DNA of 62,019 bases. It comes from Flammulina velutipes. Its lineage: Eukaryota > Basidiomycota > Agaricomycetes > Agaricales > Physalacriaceae. The DNA lies in assembly GCA_011800155.1 (NCBI GenBank), contig JAALGH010000014.1, positions 1 to 62,019 of the forward strand, given 5' to 3'. Under the pieces are notes generated by a model. That model was not told where the DNA came from. It did no database searches and saw nothing but the letters and a program-made list of their open reading frames with translations. Position 1 is the stretch's first letter. Each line of letters opens with the position of its first letter. This document shows, in pieces, positions 43,541-52,928 of the stretch. Made by a program: the position numbers and the translations under genes.

Positions 43541-43888
43541 CCGAACGTTAACTTAGTGAGTCTTTTCAAGTTAACCTTTTCCCCCACATGAACTAAAAGA
43601 TACGCTGGTGGATTCGACAGCCACACCATAGCGGATGATCTTCCCCGGCTTCTTTCAGAACCCAAAAACGCTCCCATCGTGTCGTCTTCCGCCGATACTA
43701 CATTGATCATCCGTGATTTATTATAGTCTTCCTTGGTCGGCACTAATTGATCAAATTCCAGCCCAACTGTCACTACCTGTTGCTCCCTCATGCCTTGCCG
43801 CCGTCATAACCTATCTCAACATTTTCACCGATCCTTCAAACGACAATGCATTTACGCACAATCTATCACAACACATGAAGCTTGATGC
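43541..43888. repeat. Copy of the 347-bp LTR A flank (right arm)
   Basis: Mirror of 26894-27241 and homologous to 48552-48898 in the opposite orientation. It is followed directly by the solo LTR A at 43889. Confidence 0.6.
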
Positions 43889-44357
43889 TGTCACGAATCG
43901 CCTCTATTTTACTTCCTCCATCACGATCCCCGACCTCCCCGAGGGTGCGCCACACTCTCCCTCTTTCATGTGTTTGCCGCTCCGGACCGGGTCAGTCAGC
44001 CACACCGTGGGAATAGTGGTATGTGCCTGGCAAGTGGTCACGTGTTTTGCTAGGCACATACCACTTTACTCCCACGCTCCGGATTACATCATCAGATTGC
44101 ATCATTGGATTACTCATGAGCACACCATTATGGCTCATCGCAGCCACGGACTCTCTACTTATATATGCACGGCCTTTCTAGATATTTCCTTAGTTTGTCC
44201 TCTTCGTCTCTGCACTACTCGGACGTCCCAGTACTGTATCGAGCCAGGCTTTCTCATACACTCAATCTACTTCTATCTGCTTATCTTTCTCATCGCTCCC
44301 TCTGTCCAATCGCGACTTGGGTAGTTGTTTGGTTCACGCTGGACTCCATCCTTGACA
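43889..44357 (+). repeat. Solo LTR A, full length (right arm)
   Basis: 469 bp from TGTCACG to CTTGACA, the mirror of 26425-26893. It carries the long hairpin with CACGTG at about 44016-44066. Flanking 5-mers (GATGC and CTTGA) do not match, so the target duplication is lost or the solo LTR formed by ectopic recombination. Confidence 0.75.
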
Positions 44358-44909
44358 CTTGACAATGTTGGGTCTAGGTCTGAATCAGGATTGCCTGATC
44401 TGCTGAACAACCTGAGCTATTCCTTGTCTGCAACTTGAAATATCTCTCACCTTGGCCCCCTCTTTGTGAATATTTCTATCAAAATTGAATGATTCTAGCC
44501 TGTACTACACACTAGTCACCATTAATGACAAGAGTAAGACATTGTTGATAGACTTATAGATAATGTGGTCCTTTAAATACATTCAATGTCTACCCTATTT
44601 AGTACTTGACTTTTCAGAATACTATCATTATGTATTTTCATTAGTATACACCAAATATATGGTGACGGACCCTTTGAAAAAAAAAATAGATGCTAATACC
44701 GGGCCGGTCTAGTTCATATGTACTATGTCCCGAAATGAGATGTGCAGTATCTGAGGTCCCAGCGGGAAAATGATCCGCCATCAACGGCAAGAGCATGACA
44801 GTCAGGCATTCCATAGTAACTAGCTGCAACAGGGACGTGCCCAACGAACTACAGATCACGGAAAGAGTATTGAGGGATCTACAGCGGAATGTCCAAATCG
44901 AAGGAGAGA

Positions 44910-46379
44910 CTAGTCTAACAAGGACTTCACCGTGCCTACATACAGATCCTTGGTACGATTGAAAGCCTGGATCTCGCCATGGACATGGTTCAAGATCCGA
45001 ACCAAGTCCAAGCGGTAGGACTGCTCCGTCGACAAAAGTGAAGCACTAGCCTCACGAGGAAACTCGTCGAGCTCGGCAAGGCAATTAACCTGCTTGAGCA
45101 CGCAAATGACCGACGAGGCGTAGCTCTGAATAATAGGACCCGCTAACAAAGCGGACCCGCCAAGTTAGCGGGTGTACATCGAAAACTAAGACAACAGGCT
45201 TACCTCCAGCAAGCTGGTCCAGGAAAGCCTGGTCAATATGGAAAGACGAAGGCTTAGGACTCTTCCGGGGACGACTAGAGTTCTCGGCAGTAGCCTTGCG
45301 CTTATGAGCAGCGGGAGCAGGTTCGACGAAGTTCACGGAAGAACCCAGAATGTCTAAGGCCTTCTGGTATTCCCGGGAAGAAGTCAGCATACCTGGGACG
45401 AACACGTAGGGAAGGTAAAATACCGTGCGCTTCGAGTCCGAGGGAGGCGACTATGAACAAGTCAGCACCCAAAGTAGAAAAATCAGCCCACAGACCGTCG
45501 TCCATATCTTAGCGAAAGAGAAGGCGTCGGTTTAAAAACACAGATTGTGAAAGTTGGAGAAGGGGAACGTACCACAGTCCTCAGGAGGAGGCATAGCCGC
45601 TTCCCCAACGGCCTCCAACTTCTCATCGATCACCGCTGGCGACTTAACCGTCTTTCCACCCTGGAAAATGACTTAGAAACCAGAAACACAGTAAGGAAAC
45701 AATAGTGTACCTTCTTAGCAGCGGGCTTGCTCTTAGGAGGATCCTTAGGAATGTCAACTTTTGGAGCTGCCTCCTTAGCGGGTCCTTTTCCCTTCGAGTT
45801 AAAGGACCGCTGGTTGAAGTGCAAAGGGTGAAAGTCGGGCAACTTAGGCGCTATGAAGTTGGTGTGTCAACTAGTGACAGCCGTAAGAGGCGTGAACACG
45901 CCAGCAAGATTAATCTGCGGGAGTTGAGGATTAACCCCCAACTCCAGCAGGTAGCAAGCTAGCCAGTTGCGAACGTTATGAAAGAATGAATGGATTTCAG
46001 CCGTAGCGGTAGCGGTCGTGCGATTAGCCAAAGATAGGTTAACAACCTAACTTGGGTTAGACACGCACAAACATAGAAGAATAAAGGCACTCACCAATAA
46101 CTTGGGAAAGAAGCGATTGAGAGAATCCACGTGGGCTTCCAGAGCGATACCCGGCGTGTTAGACGAACGAACGATGGCCATAATCGGTTCAGAAAGCTGT
46201 TCGATCGCATCCTTGATGACACCCTCGACATGAGTGGGGACCACGTAGTTCATGATGAACTCAGAGATAGCAGGTCCCAGCTCCGCACGAAACTGTGTAA
46301 CCTCAGGCGCAACAGTCACTGGATCGACTGTCAGCAGTGGGCGAATAGTAGTCCAGTGCGGGGTTTTAGGAGGAGCCAT
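44910..46379 (-). CDS. Gene X, unknown protein encoded antisense in element G (right arm, unsplit)
   Basis: The copy without element R. ATG at 46379 (MAPPKTPHWTTIRPLLTVDP). Probable exons are 46379-46095, 46046-45711, 45660-45573, 45507-45421, 45392-45204 and 45125-44910. The first exon is helical and reads through the place where element R sits in the left arm (MNYVVPTHVEGVIKDAIEQL). Exon 2 contains a possible 31-nt GT-AG intron or a stop near 45870. The middle is basic and Pro rich, and exon 5 has AAHKRKATAENSSRPRKSPK. I do not recognise the protein. It faces the polypurine tract and 3' LTR of element G, antisense to pol. Confidence 0.62.
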
Positions 46380-46592
46380 TATGCAGAAAAGACAGAAGTT
46401 GGAGTTGTAGTGGACGCGCCAACGAAGCGGCACGCCTACAACAGCTTTTAAGCCAGGACTTAGAATAACCAGATCGGGCCCGCTTCAGAATCGGGTCGAT
46501 CTAAGAGGAATCCAAATCTGGAGTTATACGATGACCCTGTATTCTACCAAAGGTAGAAGGCAGAGAATGTCGGGGACGACATCAAATAAGTC

Positions 46593-46601
46593 AAGGGGAG
46601 A
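46593..46601 (+). other. Polypurine tract of element G (right arm)
   Basis: AAGGGGAGA directly followed by the TG of LTR G at 46602. Plus-strand orientation agrees with pol and gene Z of this arm. Confidence 0.55.
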
Positions 46602-46768
46602 TGATACGCCTTGTAATATTTGGATGGGCAAAGACCCCATATTTTGTGATTTGGTACAAGGCAAACAAGGCAGAATGGACATAGGAAGAAGGCAATATGG
46701 ACGGAATATACCACTCCACACCAGGCTAGCAGTACGGAGAAGGTCCTTGTTACTGGGACTCATCCTTT
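46602..46768 (+). repeat. 3' LTR G, truncated after 167 bp
   Basis: Same sequence as the minus-strand LTR G at 8526-8692. Homology ends sharply at ACTCATCCTT. After this the right arm has unrelated AT-rich sequence. Confidence 0.6.
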
Positions 46769-46884
46769 AAACACACATTATAAAAAAAACTAGCGGCGTG
46801 GGAAAGTTGAAGATAGTCATCTTCAACTGTAGCCAAGGTAGTAGGTAAGGGTATCTAATGTATATTGAGTCTTTACTAGTAATT
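46769..46884. other. Short non-coding junction segment
   Basis: AT-rich, with a perfect hairpin GTTGAAGAT-AGTC-ATCTTCAAC at about 46805-46826. No gene is seen. It separates the truncated LTR G from the SINE-like block. Confidence 0.4.
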
Positions 46885-46966
46885 CCCTTGTGGCTCAGTT
46901 GTTAAAGCACTATAAAAGTGTCAATACTCCTGAGGTCACTTGTTCAAACCCTGTTCAAGCCACCGG
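46885..46966 (+). repeat. tRNA-derived SINE head
   Basis: Contains an A box TGGCTCAGTTG and a B box GGTCACTTGTTCAAACCC about 45 bp apart, the internal promoter layout of RNA polymerase III for tRNA genes. The cloverleaf is imperfect, so it is more likely a SINE or tRNA pseudogene than a tRNA. Confidence 0.5.
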
Positions 46967-47181
46967 TTTTTCACGGTTTGACCGGTTGTGGACCGGTTGA
47001 ACCGGGCCCACGGTCTGACCGGTCTTAACTGCTATAACTGGATGGGACTGGGACCGGTTTAGCAGTTAGACCGGTTCCGGTTCCCGGTTTACTTGCTTTT
47101 CAAAAAAATTGGACCGGTCCCGGTCCCCGGTCCTTCAAATTTTGGGCAAAAAACCGGATCGGACCAGACTTTCAATCCCTA
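46967..47181 (-). mobile_element. Fragment of a hAT-like non-autonomous element
   Basis: Read on the minus strand it begins TAGGGATTGAAAGTCTGG at 47181, next to gag B sequence. It is filled with ACCGGTT/GGTCCGG motifs, as in hAT subterminal regions. The 8 bases TACAGGAG after it belong to gag B. The other end and the second target duplication are missing, so it is truncated, perhaps by the SINE. Confidence 0.5.
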
Positions 47182-47183
47182 TA

Positions 47184-47748
47184 CAGGAGCAGGTTCTTGA
47201 GTCTGGATAGACTCGGGTTCTTGAGGTTCAGGTGAGGGTGAAGCTGAATCTGAATCAAGTAATGACTCAGCTACTTGCTGCTCTTCGGAGCGATGACGAT
47301 CGTGGTGTCGATCGAGGCGTCTTTGGGCTTCTGCGAAGTCGAGGGAAGTAGGATAGACAGGGACGTTGTTGTCGCCTCAGATGAACCAGCGATCGTCTTC
47401 GTCGAAATGAAGCTCTTGTCAATCGTTGCTGGGATCGAGGATCCAAGCTGCGCTTTGATAAACTTTGGTGCCGGGAGGTAGTGGAGGGGAGTCTGCGTCG
47501 GCTGAGAAGCGCGCGATGGTGCCCGCTTGTCAGTGCGTGGGCGAAGCTCACGCGGGTAACGACGACGACAGATTTTGAGATCAGGAGGTAGTAAGCTGAA
47601 GTTGACTTCGTCAACTGTTAACGCACGAGGGGGACTGGTTTTCTTGAGTCTCAGGCGCGTGGCCCGAGGAGTAAGATCTGGCTTGGTTGTAGAGGTACGG
47701 TCAGCGGGCATGCACCAAGCGAGGTGGGTGTAGAAGAGTTTGTCCTAG
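47184..47748 (-). pseudogene. gag B 5' part, inverted copy
   Basis: Reverse complement of 4283-4847 with very few changes (coordinate sum 52031). It includes the basic, Ser/Thr-rich start MPADRTSTTKPDLTPRATR and is cut by the hAT-like fragment at 47182. Confidence 0.85.
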
Positions 47749-48174
47749 TGTCACAGACGGGGTCAGGAGTGAACCAAACAACCACCCAAGTCGCAATCGG
47801 ACAGAGGACAAGTGAGAGAGAAGCAGAGAGTGAAGCGTAGATTGAATATGAGAGAGCCTGGCTCAATACAGTGCTGGGATATCCGAACAGTGTAGAGACG
47901 AAGAGGACAAACTAAGGAACTATCTAGAAAGGCCGTGTGTTTATAAGTAAAGTGTCCATGTGAACGACGAGCACCAATGGTGCGATAACAATGCGATCAT
48001 GAGGAATCCAATGGTGCGATAGTGAGCAATAAGGTTATGCACGGACCATGCCTAGACTAAGGCAGTGCTGACCCGGTCCGGAGTGTCTGACATGTAAAAA
48101 GGGGAGAGTGTGGCGTACCCTCGGCGAGGTCGGGGACCGAGGTGGAGGGAGCAAAATAGAGGCGATTCGTGACA
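47749..48174 (-). repeat. LTR B, inverted copy
   Basis: Mirror of 3857-4282 (sum 52031), with a few substitutions. It is joined to LTR A at exactly the same base as at 3856/3857. Confidence 0.8.
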
Positions 48175-48551
48175 ATTGAGATACGAGAGAGCCTAGCTCG
48201 ATACAGTGCTGGGATATCCGAACAGTGTAGAGACGAAGAGGACAAACTAAGGAAATATCTAGAAAGGCCGTGCATATATAAGTAGAGAGTCCGTGGCTGC
48301 GATGAGCCATAATGATGTGCTCATGAGTAATCCAATGATGCAATCCGATGATGTAATCCGGAGCGTGGGAGTAAAGTGGTATGTGCCTAGCAAAACACGT
48401 GACCACTTGCCAGGCACATACCACTATTCCCACGGTGTGGCTGACTGACCCGGTCCGGAGCGGCAAACACATGAAAGAGGGAGAGTGTGGCGCACCCTCG
48501 GGGAGGTCGGGGATCGTGATGGAGGAAGTAAAATAGAGGCGATTCATGACA
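48175..48551 (-). repeat. LTR A, truncated inverted copy
   Basis: Mirror of 3480-3856. Its outer flank is not pol but the 347-bp segment found beside the solo LTR A copies. This copy therefore came from an insertion at that same site, later cut by LTR B. Confidence 0.8.
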
Positions 48552-48898
48552 GCATCAAGCTTCATGTGTTGTGATAGATTGTGCGTAAATGCATTGTCGT
48601 TTGAAGGATCGGTGAAAATGTTGAGATAGGTTATGACGGCGGCAAGGCATGAGGGAGCAACAGGTAGTGACAGTTGGGCTGGAATTTGATCAATTAGTGC
48701 CGACCAAGGAAGACTATAATAAATCACGGATGATCAATGTAGTATCGGCGGAAGACGACACGATGGGAGCGTTTTTGGGTTCTGAAAGAAGCCGGGGAAG
48801 ATCATCCGCTATGGTGTGGCTGTCGAATCCACCAGCGTATCTTTTAGTTCATGTGGGGGAAAAGGTTAACTTGAAAAGACTCACTAAGTTAACGTTCG
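48552..48898. repeat. Third copy of the 347-bp LTR A flank
   Basis: Same orientation as 26894-27241. Homology ends at GTTCGGT (48898), after which different sequence starts (AACGACCACTCC). Confidence 0.65.
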
Positions 48899-49780
48899 GT
48901 AACGACCACTCCACACCACTCAAACACGGCTTTGAGTTTGTTCAAACCAATGTCTCTGTCAGTCGTTCCCGAGACTGTGTTGCAGGATAGATTGTTGTCG
49001 ACAAAGTCTGCCACTCCAAACTGGGGTGCACTGGCAACCCCGATCAGGCAATTAGCTGAATCAAGCTGCTGCCTATGGTTCACCCGCTGCTTCGGCATCC
49101 CAAAATGTGTCTTCTTGAACGACCCATTTCGTGGGTGTCCACCATGGTAGGTAGGAACGATCCATGGTCTCCATTCGCTGGAGATTTGTGAGTGTATGTC
49201 ACACTCAGGTAAAACTCAACTATACCTGAATTGTCTAGCCCGTCTCATAGTAGAGGATCCGTGGTTATTATCCCCCTCGCTCTAACGTGGAAGAAATCCA
49301 TTCATAGCAGGGAGACACGGCCTACTAGAAGGTCATTCGGCGCATGTAGCAGACAGAATGGTAAGGACACACCTTTTCTGTTTCTGGCCTGCGACACGAT
49401 GACATATTGCCCGGCACCTAAAGCAAAGCAGCGTCCTGGCATATGTTGGACAGGCATCGACGACAACGGGTTCGACGATTGAGGAGGAAAATCCCTCCTG
49501 CTGGATTTTGGGGAAAGTCGTCTCAGATCTTGTCGATAGTCCGAGTAGCGAGTTCAGAGCCGACCTGAGGTCAGAGGCATTTTCGCAGACATTGAGCTCA
49601 TCGGTTATGAGCGAAGACGATGAGAGATCATGGTGGTCGGGAGCAAGGAGCAACACTACCGATCTTGGACTCCTACCACCACCGGCTTCGCCGTTCACCG
49701 ACTGTATGTGTCTCTATTCCGTCACGTTTCTCGCCTCTTTTGGAGAGCAAAGCATACACTTGTCGTGCTGTCCTCCATGA
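48899..49780 (-). CDS. Possible host gene fragment, unknown
   Basis: Minus-strand frames at 49698-49333 (MNGEAGGGRSPRSVVLLL) and 49098-48889 (NCLIGVASAPQFGVADFVD) could be exons of one gene. A GT-AG-like intron is plausible near 49410-49445. The frame ends where the LTR A flank begins. I recognise no domain, and coding potential is weak. Confidence 0.25.
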
Positions 49781-49953
49781 AATTCGAAGGAAGCCCCGAC
49801 GAATTGACCGCAACCAACCGTCGTCGCAACCTACCAACGGCAAGATCACTTTGTTATAACCTCTTGTTGTATGGTGCGTCTTTGTCTGTGTATTATGGGC
49901 TCTATCCTGAATAGAACCAGTAGATGTTGATGAAGTGATTCCTGAATCCATCT

Positions 49954-49972
49954 GGAAAGGCCTTATATCTTT
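49954..49972 (+). repeat. Left terminal inverted repeat of the Plavaka element
   Basis: GGAAAGGCCTTATATCTTT, exact complement of 60086-60104. The ends do not read CACTA. Confidence 0.8.
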
Positions 49973-50019
49973 AAGTTATTTATAGTTACCCTCAAGCTCA
50001 AAAGGCTAAAAAGCGGTCA

Positions 50020-50540
50020 AGTTACCTTGAGACAAGGTTCACCGTGAATGTAGACCTAAAACGAATAAAGTTAGTATTTAGACTGTTAAAGTTACTCTAA
50101 GTTAATCTGAACTATCAGTATATCTTTAGTTAGTCTAGTTGCAACTTGGAGTATTCTATAATTCAATAATAAGTTGCTATCAAGTTTCCCGTACACGTGA
50201 ACCTTGTCTCTAGTTCTCTATGAGCTAACTTATAAATAACTGCATATAGCTCTATAATCGATCTCAAGATACTATCAAGTTAAACTAAGATTATTCTATG
50301 TGTGAACCTTGTCTCTAGCTAGCTGTATAATGACTTAAAGATATGTTCAAGCTTCTCCGAATATATATTCAAGTTGGTATCAAGTTAATATAAGTTAGAT
50401 ATACCTGTGAACCTTGTCTCTAGGTATTCCTGAGCAGCTCTGTAGATACTATCAGGATGTTTATAAGCTGTATTGGAGTTGATATTATGACACATTTAAG
50501 TTGGTAGAAGATTAACGTTACGTCAAACCTTGTCTAAGAT
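50020..50540. repeat. Subterminal repeats GTGAACCTTGTCTCTAG
   Basis: The motif GTGAACCTTGTCTCTAG recurs at about 50200, 50302 and 50408, with partial copies at 50525 and, inverted, at 50033. Spacing is roughly 100 bp in AT-rich DNA. Such arrays often bind the transposase of CACTA-like elements. That is inference here. Confidence 0.6.
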
Positions 50541-50865
50541 TGGTAACAAGTTGAATTAAAAATACTACACAGACAGTTCTATAAAACATGAAGGTTACAT
50601 TAAGATACTCTTAAACTGATCATGAAATAGCTCAAAGATATTCTTCAATTCACATGAGTTACATGAAATCAATGCATCGGGACTTAAACAAGCTCAGGTT
50701 CACAACAAAATAATAGCAGAAGCGATGATTGATTGTCCAAAAAAGCGAAATTACGAGTAATTAAACATTGCAGTAGATAATATAGTAGATAATGCTGATG
50801 ATGTTGATGATAATGCACAGGATAGAGGAGATAGAGTAAAACGAATGGATAAACAACCAAGACCT

Positions 50866-52569
50866 TAGGCAAGAGCTTCGAGGGCAGTGAAGTCCAGGTT
50901 GCTCATGCTATCAGACTTGGTGCTTTCAAGGAGAAAAGTCTTGTTAGAGTGAATGCTAAACAACGAATAAGAAAGCATTCACAACAACAAAAGACAAACT
51001 TACAGCATGGTCTTGAAGAGATCCCCTTGAACCTTAAGGGCATAGCGCGGGGCATTAGCCTCAAGAGTCTCCCAGCCAGACAAATGGTACATATAACTTG
51101 AAAAAACGTCGGAAATGTGTTAGAGAATGAGACACATGACTCACCGAGAGGCAGCAGCTTCCTTAAAGTCTGCAATCTTGAAGGTACCTTCCCTCCACTC
51201 CGTCAATGCATGTTCAACCTAACAAGATCAATGAACATACTAAATACCAGAACGATGACGGGGACGTACAGCGGTCATTGTCATGGCCAACATGACTTTC
51301 GGCACAGCTTGCACCTCCAAAAGGTCTCGGAAGATTTCGGAGTCAGCCTTGCCCCGGCCTTCCAGATACATGGTGCGGGGTACTGCACCAAAAAACGCAG
51401 CCTTAAATGGTTGCTTCATGTCATAGGACTGATCCTACCAAGGGAATCAATGTTGAGGATCAAATGGCATAAGCAAGTACTTACATTGACATCATGTCTG
51501 CCGAATTTCCAAGCCTCAGTGCCCAAGAGCCAGGCTATGGTCTCTTGGATCTGGGCAGGGCTCATGGTACCGGGAACTCCGAGAGTCCCAACAGACATGC
51601 GAGCTTTCTTGATGAACTCATTGATGAGCCCACCGCGAGCATACAAGACCTAACAAAAGACAATGAGATCCTAGAAGAAAACATAAGAGAGGAAACTCAC
51701 CCAATTAACGAGTCGCCCCCAACGAACGGGCATCTTCATAACACGGCGCAGCGTGGCACGTGTCTCGTCAGTGGCCAAACGAGAAGACTCTGCCATCTGC
51801 TTGATAATGGCCTCAACATGAGACATACGATTCAGAGTACCCGGGTATGGGTTCTCTGTCGCAGTGACACGGCGCAGTTCCTTCTTGGAAGCTTCACCAA
51901 GACGACGGGTGCGAGGAGTAAATTCGCCACCGACAACCTTGTAGGCCTTCTTATCAGCAACTCCTTCAACATCCTCCCCGTCGTCGTGGGCTGCGCGGCG
52001 GCGTTTCACCGGAGTGATGGGTGAAGCATCCGCAACGGTCTGAGAAAGAGTCAGCGCCAAAAAAAAACATCATATGAATCACACCGGACTTACAATTCCA
52101 CAGGCATCTTGGTCGTCGTCATCAGAGTCATTCCCGATGACCAAGGCATCAGGTTCGACGTCCGACGACGTGGCGGGAGCGGCAGCATCAGCCTCCTCAT
52201 CTGAGACATGTCCGTCGGAAGCCTCATCCTCAGGAGCTATGAGTAGTTAGGAAATGAAATTAAGATAAACAGGCTGGAACGAACCAACACTGCCCTCTTC
52301 AAGGGCGGCAAAGTCCTCGTCCTCTTCGGCGTGCGCAAGGGCCAGCGCACGACGACGAACAGCTAACGGAGAAGGTGAGTGCTGAACAAGACATACAGCG
52401 AGGACATACCCGCGTCTCGCTCTGCCTTGTCAGCAGCCGCCTGCTTCTTGGCTGCAGCAGCGTCTGCTTTGGTAGTCGAACGGGAAGGAACTGTGCGCGT
52501 AGCAGCAGGGGAACATCCAGTGCGCGTAGCAGCTGGGGGTGGAACAGTGCGCGAAGCAGCTGGGGCCAT
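50866..52569 (-). CDS. Gene C: DUF6532-like protein carried by the Plavaka element
   Basis: About nine exons on the minus strand: 52569-52410, 52362-52284, 52236-52094, 52039-51701, 51649-51485, about 51428-51269, 51220-51144, 51099-51010 and 50940-50866, all with GT-AG introns near 50 nt. The Ala/Pro/Thr-rich start MAPAASRTVPPPAATRTG is followed by acidic and basic stretches (NDSDDDDQDACG, PVKRRRAAHDDGED). A conserved helical half follows with RWGRLVNWVLYARGGLINEF, PRTMYLEGRGKADSEIF and AMTMTAVEHALTEWREGTF. The last pattern fits the Agaricomycete family DUF6532 of unknown function. No lesion was seen, so the gene may be intact. Whether it helps transposition is unknown. Confidence 0.65.
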
Positions 52570-52928
52570 GACAGTAACAAGAACAAGACAAGTGGGTTGA
52601 TAGGACTGACAGAGTGAGAGGGAAAAGGGAAAAGAGGGGGGAAAGGAGATAAAAATGAACCAAGAGAAAGGCTTACCTTATATACGGCTGAGCAGGGACC
52701 CTCCAGGGTTACCACTGCTAGGCGAGAACGGGCCCATTCGCCAAGTCCCTCATGGTGTCGCTTGCTGGTCCGTGCGTAATCCTAAAAAGGCAAGTAAAAC
52801 AGTAACAAAAAGTTCAAGTTCGGATAGACGTAGTGATATGGTCTGTATGTGCATATATCAAAGAGGAGGGTTGTGTCGTAGTAGTAGCAATAATATACAA
52901 GTAGAAATGGCATCCGAAGGAATAGTAG

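Larger units (their letters stand above)
36558..46244. repeat. Right arm of giant inverted duplication, colinear part
   Basis: Reverse complement of 24538-34224. Homology continues outward to 46768 against the left-arm bases 8527-9058, interrupted there only by element R. The outer 0.5 kb shows several substitutions and a 5-bp indel, while the inner 9 kb appears nearly identical. Confidence 0.95.

Noticed and set aside
24538..46244. Dismissing the palindrome as an assembly foldback artefact
   Set aside because: The unique centre, the arm-specific insertion with a clean target duplication and the diverged outer ends argue that it is real. Long reads are still needed to settle it.
46885..46966. 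Functional tRNA gene
   Set aside because: The A and B boxes fit, but the acceptor and anticodon arms do not pair convincingly and no anticodon can be assigned.
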